From CAZCBX01 sp964497185 (GTDB lineage Bacteria > Bdellovibrionota_G > JALEGL01 > JAGRMV01): a stretch of 64,000 nucleotides of DNA. Both the position numbers and the translations under genes were made by a program. How positions within the stretch are numbered: position 1 is the stretch's first letter; every line of letters starts with the position of its first letter. The notes under the pieces are model-generated. The model was not told the DNA's origin. It saw only the letters and a program-made list of their open reading frames with translations, and did not search any database. Below are positions 60,362 to 64,000 of the stretch, one piece after another. Location: NCBI GenBank assembly GCA_964497185.1, contig CAZCBX010000006.1, positions 1 to 64,000 on the forward strand, written 5' to 3'.

Positions 60362-61194
60362 TGATTTTGTTTAAACTGCTGAATGCTTTCTGCCACTTGC
60401 GCGCCAAATAAAACAACAATGGAATTGTAGTACATCCACAATAATAAAATGACTAGATTTCCTGCCGTTCCATACAGCGATGCCCATTTGCTCTGCGTTA
60501 GATAGCTTAACAAAACATTCTTACCCACGGAAAAAAGAAACGAAGAAACCAATGCGCCTATGATCAGATTTCTTTTTTTCATCTCACGCGCACCCAATAA
60601 CTTATAAAGTACAAAGAAAAGTCCAGCATTGATGCCGTAAGACAGCAGGAAGCTAATCATTTGATTCATCCATTCTGCTGCCAGCAGTGCTTCGGCTTGT
60701 TCTTCAATCATAAAGTGAAAAATCAAATCAATTAAAATGGCCACCAATACGATAAACCCAATCACAAACACCATAATAAAAGACACCAGCACATCCCATA
60801 TCTTTTGCCTCTTTTGAAGATTGTCTTCCATAAAGGTAAAAATATCGCGAAAAGCCGTTTGCAAGGCTGAAAAAATGGCGTTGGAAGCCCATAAAAGCAA
60901 CAAAATACCTGTAATGCTCGCCACCAGTCCTGATTCTGAGCGGCGCGCACTGGATGCGGATTCTTTCAGTACTTTCACCAGGTCTTCATTGAGGTATTGC
61001 CCAATAAAATTAAACAGGGAATCACTGGCCAGGTGCATATCCACCACCAAGCTGGCAATGAAAATAGAAATGAGCAATACGGGCGGCACCGAAAAAATCG
61101 TATAAAATGAAACAGCTGCTGCATGATGAACAATACGGTTATCAAAAATACCTTTGCCCATGTCCATCAACAAATTTTTGGTTGCTTTGAGCAT
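60358..61194 (-). CDS. YihY/BrkB-family membrane protein
   Basis: About 278 aa from Met13 of the longest frame (ATG at 61194); the frame extends to 61230. Six membrane helices carry the family signatures (HHAAAVSFYTIFSVPPVLLI and LVILLLWMYYNSIVVLFGAQ). The family is an inner-membrane protein of unclear transport role. It converges with the surface-protein gene, overlapping its stop codon by 4 bp. Confidence 0.9.
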   Translation of the reverse strand: MLKATKNLLMDMGKGIFDNRIVHHAAAVSFYTIFSVPPVLLISIFIASLVVDMHLASDSLFNFIGQYLNEDLVKVLKESASSARRSESGLVASITGILLLLWASNAIFSALQTAFRDIFTFMEDNLQKRQKIWDVLVSFIMVFVIGFIVLVAILIDLIFHFMIEEQAEALLAAEWMNQMISFLLSYGINAGLFFVLYKLLGAREMKKRNLIIGALVSSFLFSVGKNVLLSYLTQSKWASLYGTAGNLVILLLWMYYNSIVVLFGAQVAESIQQFKQNH

Positions 61195-61238
61195 GCTACA
61201 CCAGCTTATATCAGTCTTTACGATATGCAAAATCGTAC

Positions 61239-62636
61239 TTAGGATAGTTCTTGTACACTAGTTTCAAAGCGGGCTTGAATGTAGGGCTTAACAATTGGAC
61301 TGGTTTTGATTTTCGCCCCCAGGGTATAGAGCAAATTGTACAAACCAATTTCAGCTCGCATAATGTAAGTCAACTCGGGCCAAAGGATTTTTGCCTTTGC
61401 AGACGCTTGAAAAAGCCGCTTAAATTCGTTTAAAATCATACCATCTGAAAAATCGACCACTTGATCTACTTGGGTATCCCAACGAGGATAAATTTGGGCG
61501 TACAATCTTGAAAAACCTCGATGAACTTCTAGCTGAGCTTCTGTGAGCTCATTAACTGAAAATTTCCGATGAACCTTTTCCACCATGGCTTTGTACTGAC
61601 GCTGATCCTGATCCAAATCCAGCGTTAAAGATGAAACAAAAGCGTCAATCATGTCGCTGGGCACGGCTTTGACGCATCCAAAATCAACCAAGCCAATTGA
61701 TCCATCTGGATCAAAAAGATAATTGCCCAAATGTGGATCGGCGTGCAAATAGCCAATGCGATGGATTTGATGGTGATACATGTTCATTAATTGACGGGCC
61801 AATCGATTGCGAAAAGCTTGAGATTTTTCTTTTTCCAATATTTTTTCTAAACTCATACCGGGCACAACACTCATGGTCAGCACCTTAGCGTTTGAAAATT
61901 CTGGATGGACTTTGGGCAATGCAACGCCTTCAAAATTTTCAAAACCCTTGGCAAAAATGGAAATATTCTTTGCTTCGTGCAGGTAATCTGTCTCCTCTAG
62001 TAACCCGCGCTTAAGTTCATCGAATGCAGCTTGATGGTAATGTTTGGTCCACATCATCGGTTTGAAGGTGGTGCGAATCACTTGCAAATCATGCTCGATG
62101 GTTTTGGCAATGTTGGGGTATTGCAACTTCACCACCACTGGGGTGCCATCCTTAAGTTTTGCATGGTGTACCTGCCCCATGGAAGCTGAGGCAAACGCTT
62201 GAGCATCAAATTCGCCAAACACTTTCTCTGGCATGACACCAAATACTTTTTTAAACTGCAACCTGGCCATGGTCGGATTCATGCTGGGGGCATGCATTTG
62301 TAACGTGCTTAGCTCCGTCAAAGCTTGCTCAGGCAGCCATTGGCCCTGCATACTCATCATCTGGCCCAGTTTCATCCAAGGCCCTTTTAAGCCTTTAAGA
62401 GCCTGTGTGGCTTTAACAGCCTGGTCACTCACCTTTTGGTCTGCCAGTTTCGCTGCTTGGTCTTGCTCTAAAAACGCCTTTTGAATTTGATACCCAATGT
62501 AACTATTGGAAATACCCAATCCCACTTTGGCCATGGTCCACGCGCGTTTGATTTGCCCTTGTGTAAAATCAAAGTCTTCTTCCTCCGTACTTGCGGCATC
62601 AGAATCATGCTGATCATCCGCGCTTACCATGTCCAT
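61239..62636 (-). CDS. ABC1/AarF/UbiB-like atypical kinase
   Basis: About 465 aa from ATG 62636 (or 62630); a frame to 62777 would overlap the TetR gene by 154 bp and is rejected. It has the Ala-rich KxGQ motif (LKGPWMKLGQMMSMQG), PVVVKLQYP with the catalytic Lys, and GYLHADPHLGNYLF with the HADPHxGN loop, then GLVDFG. UbiB-type proteins act in ubiquinone or isoprenoid lipid metabolism; the exact role is not certain. It overlaps the TetR stop, so it is translationally coupled to the regulator. Confidence 0.88.
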   Translation of the reverse strand: MDMVSADDQHDSDAASTEEEDFDFTQGQIKRAWTMAKVGLGISNSYIGYQIQKAFLEQDQAAKLADQKVSDQAVKATQALKGLKGPWMKLGQMMSMQGQWLPEQALTELSTLQMHAPSMNPTMARLQFKKVFGVMPEKVFGEFDAQAFASASMGQVHHAKLKDGTPVVVKLQYPNIAKTIEHDLQVIRTTFKPMMWTKHYHQAAFDELKRGLLEETDYLHEAKNISIFAKGFENFEGVALPKVHPEFSNAKVLTMSVVPGMSLEKILEKEKSQAFRNRLARQLMNMYHHQIHRIGYLHADPHLGNYLFDPDGSIGLVDFGCVKAVPSDMIDAFVSSLTLDLDQDQRQYKAMVEKVHRKFSVNELTEAQLEVHRGFSRLYAQIYPRWDTQVDQVVDFSDGMILNEFKRLFQASAKAKILWPELTYIMRAEIGLYNLLYTLGAKIKTSPIVKPYIQARFETSVQELS

Positions 62637-63283
62637 GGGCTTTTGTTTAAAAAAGCAAACCCCATGGTTAGCGAACGATCCAACATGGCCATGGTTTTTT
62701 GCTTGTCTTCGGAAGTATCTTTGAGCCAGTAATACAAAATACCATAATAGTAGGTTGCAAACATGTAAGCACCCCAATCACCCAGGGGAGGAATTTCTCC
62801 ATTTTCATGGGCTTTCACGAACAATTCTTTGATAAATTGAAGGTACCGACTGGTGTGAACTTGGGTGTCTAATTTAAGCGGATTGAGTTTGGATCGAGGA
62901 TCCAACGCTTTGATAAATGCCGCATGAATAAAATCTTCGTAGGGTGACAGCTGTTCAAGTTGCATATGAATCAGACCAAAAAGTTTTTCGTTGAGTGGGG
63001 CTTTTTGCAACGTTTTATCTTTTTGATACTGCGACATAACTTGCTCAATTTCTTTTTCATAGAAATACAGCGCCAAGTCTTCTTTGGTGGCAAAATAATT
63101 GTAAATGGTGCCTTCAGCCACGCCAGCTTGAGCGGCCAGTTCTTTTGTGGTGGTTTGCGCAAAGCCCTTTTTTTGAAACAACGTCAGCGCAGCTTGCAAA
63201 ATTTTGTCTTTCACAACTTGCTTTTTGGTTTCTCGAACCCGAGAAGCGGACTTTTTCTTTGTTTTTGGCATGAGTATACTCAT
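62624..63283 (-). CDS. TetR-family transcriptional regulator
   Basis: About 219 aa from Met33 of the longest frame (63283) or 215 from Met37 (63271); the longer frame to 63379 reaches almost to tRNA-Asp. The N-terminal HTH (KILQAALTLFQKKGFAQTTTKELAAQAGVAEGTIYNYFATKEDL) is typical TetR. The C-terminal ligand domain is helical. It is first in a unit with the ABC1 kinase and YihY genes, which it may control. Confidence 0.88.
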   Translation of the reverse strand: MSILMPKTKKKSASRVRETKKQVVKDKILQAALTLFQKKGFAQTTTKELAAQAGVAEGTIYNYFATKEDLALYFYEKEIEQVMSQYQKDKTLQKAPLNEKLFGLIHMQLEQLSPYEDFIHAAFIKALDPRSKLNPLKLDTQVHTSRYLQFIKELFVKAHENGEIPPLGDWGAYMFATYYYGILYYWLKDTSEDKQKTMAMLDRSLTMGFAFLNKSPWTW

Positions 63284-63348
63284 TATTATCAGATCCCCTT
63301 GCGGGTGTAAATCTGCGACTTTCTTGAAAAAAGGCGTAAAAAACCTGT

Positions 63349-63376
63349 TTGACTCCCCTTCGGAATGTGGTAGAAC
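63349..63376 (+). promoter_or_regulatory. Promoter of tRNA-Asp
   Basis: -35 TTGACT (63349-63354), 16-bp spacer and -10 TAGAAC (63371-63376), 17 bp before the tRNA 5' end. A good sigma-70 match. Confidence 0.65.
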
Positions 63377-63392
63377 CAACTTTCAAAATTTA

Positions 63393-63469
63393 GGGGTCGT
63401 AGTTCAGTTGGTTAGAACGCCTGCCTGTCACGCAGGAGGTCGCGGGTTCGAGTCCCGTCGGCCCCGCCA
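63393..63469 (+). tRNA. tRNA-Asp(GTC)
   Basis: 77 nt. Acceptor GGGGTCG/CGGCCCC, G discriminator, CCA encoded. Anticodon stem CCTGC/GCAGG encloses CTGTCAC, anticodon GTC. A 3'-side element follows at 63529. Confidence 0.97.
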
Positions 63470-63528
63470 CTGTCTTCTTTTGGAGATGGTTGCTTCTCTT
63501 TATCTTTATTCTATATTATTGCACGTGC

Positions 63529-63727
63529 TGGGGACTCGAACAGAGTTCGTCTATTTACTGGGTTTAGTGGTTCTTGTGACGTTAGGAACTAGGCCAGTTT
63601 CGCGCACACTCCTTGAGCACGAAACTTGGCATAAGCCGCGTTACTAAAGCAACGGCTAAAACCACTTATGTCATAATTTTTTTTCAGCTATGCTGAAGGG
63701 AAATTTGACCTCCTTACGGCTCCATGG
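63529..63727 (+). repeat. 3'-side element at tRNA-Asp with nested modules M
   Basis: The element begins with GGGGACTCGAAC-AGA-GTTCG, the inverted tRNA-Asp T-arm, then TTTACTGG. Outer module M (63562-63710) is split inside hairpin 1 by a second M in reverse orientation (63592-63662: GGCCA .. CTAAAAC on the plus strand). The outer M ends with hairpin 2 (TTCAGC/GCTGAA core) and TGACC; then TCCTTACGG and CTCCATGG. CGTCGGC (63728-63734), a short copy of the tRNA-Asp end, follows. Confidence 0.85.
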
Positions 63728-63825
63728 CGTCGGCTTTTTCTTTTTTTACTTTAGGTTTAGCATGTGAAATTTTGTTTTTTTCCAAGCAGGTGGGGACATG
63801 TGCCTTTCGTACAGGGCCCGCGGTT

Positions 63826-64000
63826 TTAGGATTGGATGGATTGGAGGAGTTTTAGGAGGGCTTTTTCTTCTTTGTTGGTGAAGTTGTCCTGATCGATTTC
63901 TTTGAGGACTTCTTCAATGTAGTTTTGAAGCGTGACACCCGCCTCGTATTGTTGAACCACACGGGGGTCGATGTAGTTGGCTTTGGCCACGGCTTCGGTG
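63826..64000 (-). CDS. Probable DNA topoisomerase IB, C-terminal end (partial)
   Basis: 57 codons and a TAA (63826-63828) are seen; the rest lies beyond the window. The sequence TEAVAKANYIDPRVVQQYEAG resembles the C-terminal region of bacterial topoisomerase IB proteins (YIDPRV..Y..G), after the catalytic Tyr region. The assignment rests on this short stretch. A LEM-like tail EEKALLKLLQSIQS ends it. Confidence 0.45.
   Translation of the reverse strand, partial: TEAVAKANYIDPRVVQQYEAGVTLQNYIEEVLKEIDQDNFTNKEEKALLKLLQSIQS

Noticed and set aside
61239..62777. 512-aa version of the ABC1 kinase
   Set aside because: Its first 47 codons overlap the TetR gene and read as non-homologous sequence; starts at 62636 or 62630 fit the family and the coupled stop.

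Overview
The window comes from a Gram-negative bacterium of moderate GC. It has an outer membrane (TonB/ExbB/ExbD with a TonB-dependent receptor, TolC-type channels, lipoproteins) and type IV pilus retraction ATPases. The lone rpsD, the trigger factor-clpP-clpX-lon cluster and a DUF2254 protein suit a deltaproteobacterium-like lineage (for example Bdellovibrionota or Myxococcota sensu lato). That placement is inference; no marker here fixes the genus.

Layout. 0-1.2 kb: tRNA-Arg(TCT) and tRNA-His(GTG) embedded in partial tRNA copies and small hairpin elements. 1.2-4 kb: alpha/beta hydrolase, a toxin-antitoxin pair, a luciferase-like oxidoreductase. 4.3-13 kb: a small Gly/Arg-rich protein, a membrane GGDEF protein, and a tightly packed leftward operon exbB-exbD-tonB-receptor-lipoprotein-methyltransferase-DUF2914. 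13-23.5 kb: rpsD, typA, small hypothetical genes, two pilT paralogues, a lipase-like hydrolase, DUF2254 and AlkB genes, with hairpin-rich intergenic DNA. 24.06-49.35 kb: an integrated island in tRNA-Arg(TCG), bounded by a 13-bp direct repeat (24063-24075 and 49333-49345). It carries a large serine recombinase, a Rep-like protein, a DUF2130 plus SMC-like ATPase pair, and two metal-resistance blocks. The first block is Cu/Ag (cusCBA-like, a CPx ATPase, an ion channel, an ECF sigma/putative anti-sigma pair). The second is Co/Zn/Cd (czcCA-like, a miniature adaptor, two CDF proteins). 49.5-64 kb: core genes again (tRNA-Leu, tig, clpP, clpX, lon, tRNA-Val, a large surface protein, YihY, an ABC1 kinase, a TetR regulator, tRNA-Asp) and the 3' end of a probable topoisomerase IB gene.

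The most unusual signal is in the tRNA loci. All six tRNA genes are flanked by tandem partial copies of themselves, separated by short palindromic elements of about 50-200 bp. 5'-side elements follow a duplicated tRNA promoter and the first 17-44 nt of the tRNA. 3'-side elements sit between the complete tRNA and further copies of its last 10-20 nt. Many 3'-side elements carry an 80-85 bp module, called M here, of the form GTTTTAG-hairpin-CTTATGYCA-hairpin-TGRCC, whose stems differ in sequence but stay complementary. There are seven M copies, including adjacent filled and empty sites at tRNA-Leu and tRNA-Val and one M nested inverted inside another at tRNA-Asp. Elements also carry a reverse-complement copy of the host tRNA segment at the junction. 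I do not recognise this as a described family. Three long protein-gene-adjacent hairpins at 14.8, 16.9 and 17.1 kb share a related loop motif.

Island logic. The putative ECF sigma gene and the cusCBA operon are divergent and share the same two-part promoter motif (TGTCACAAA-N13-TCGTAATAAG), which suggests an autoregulated metal stimulon. The recombinase reads into the tRNA on the antisense strand, so its last residues come from host DNA while integrated; in the predicted excised circle the frame stays open to a different C-terminus.
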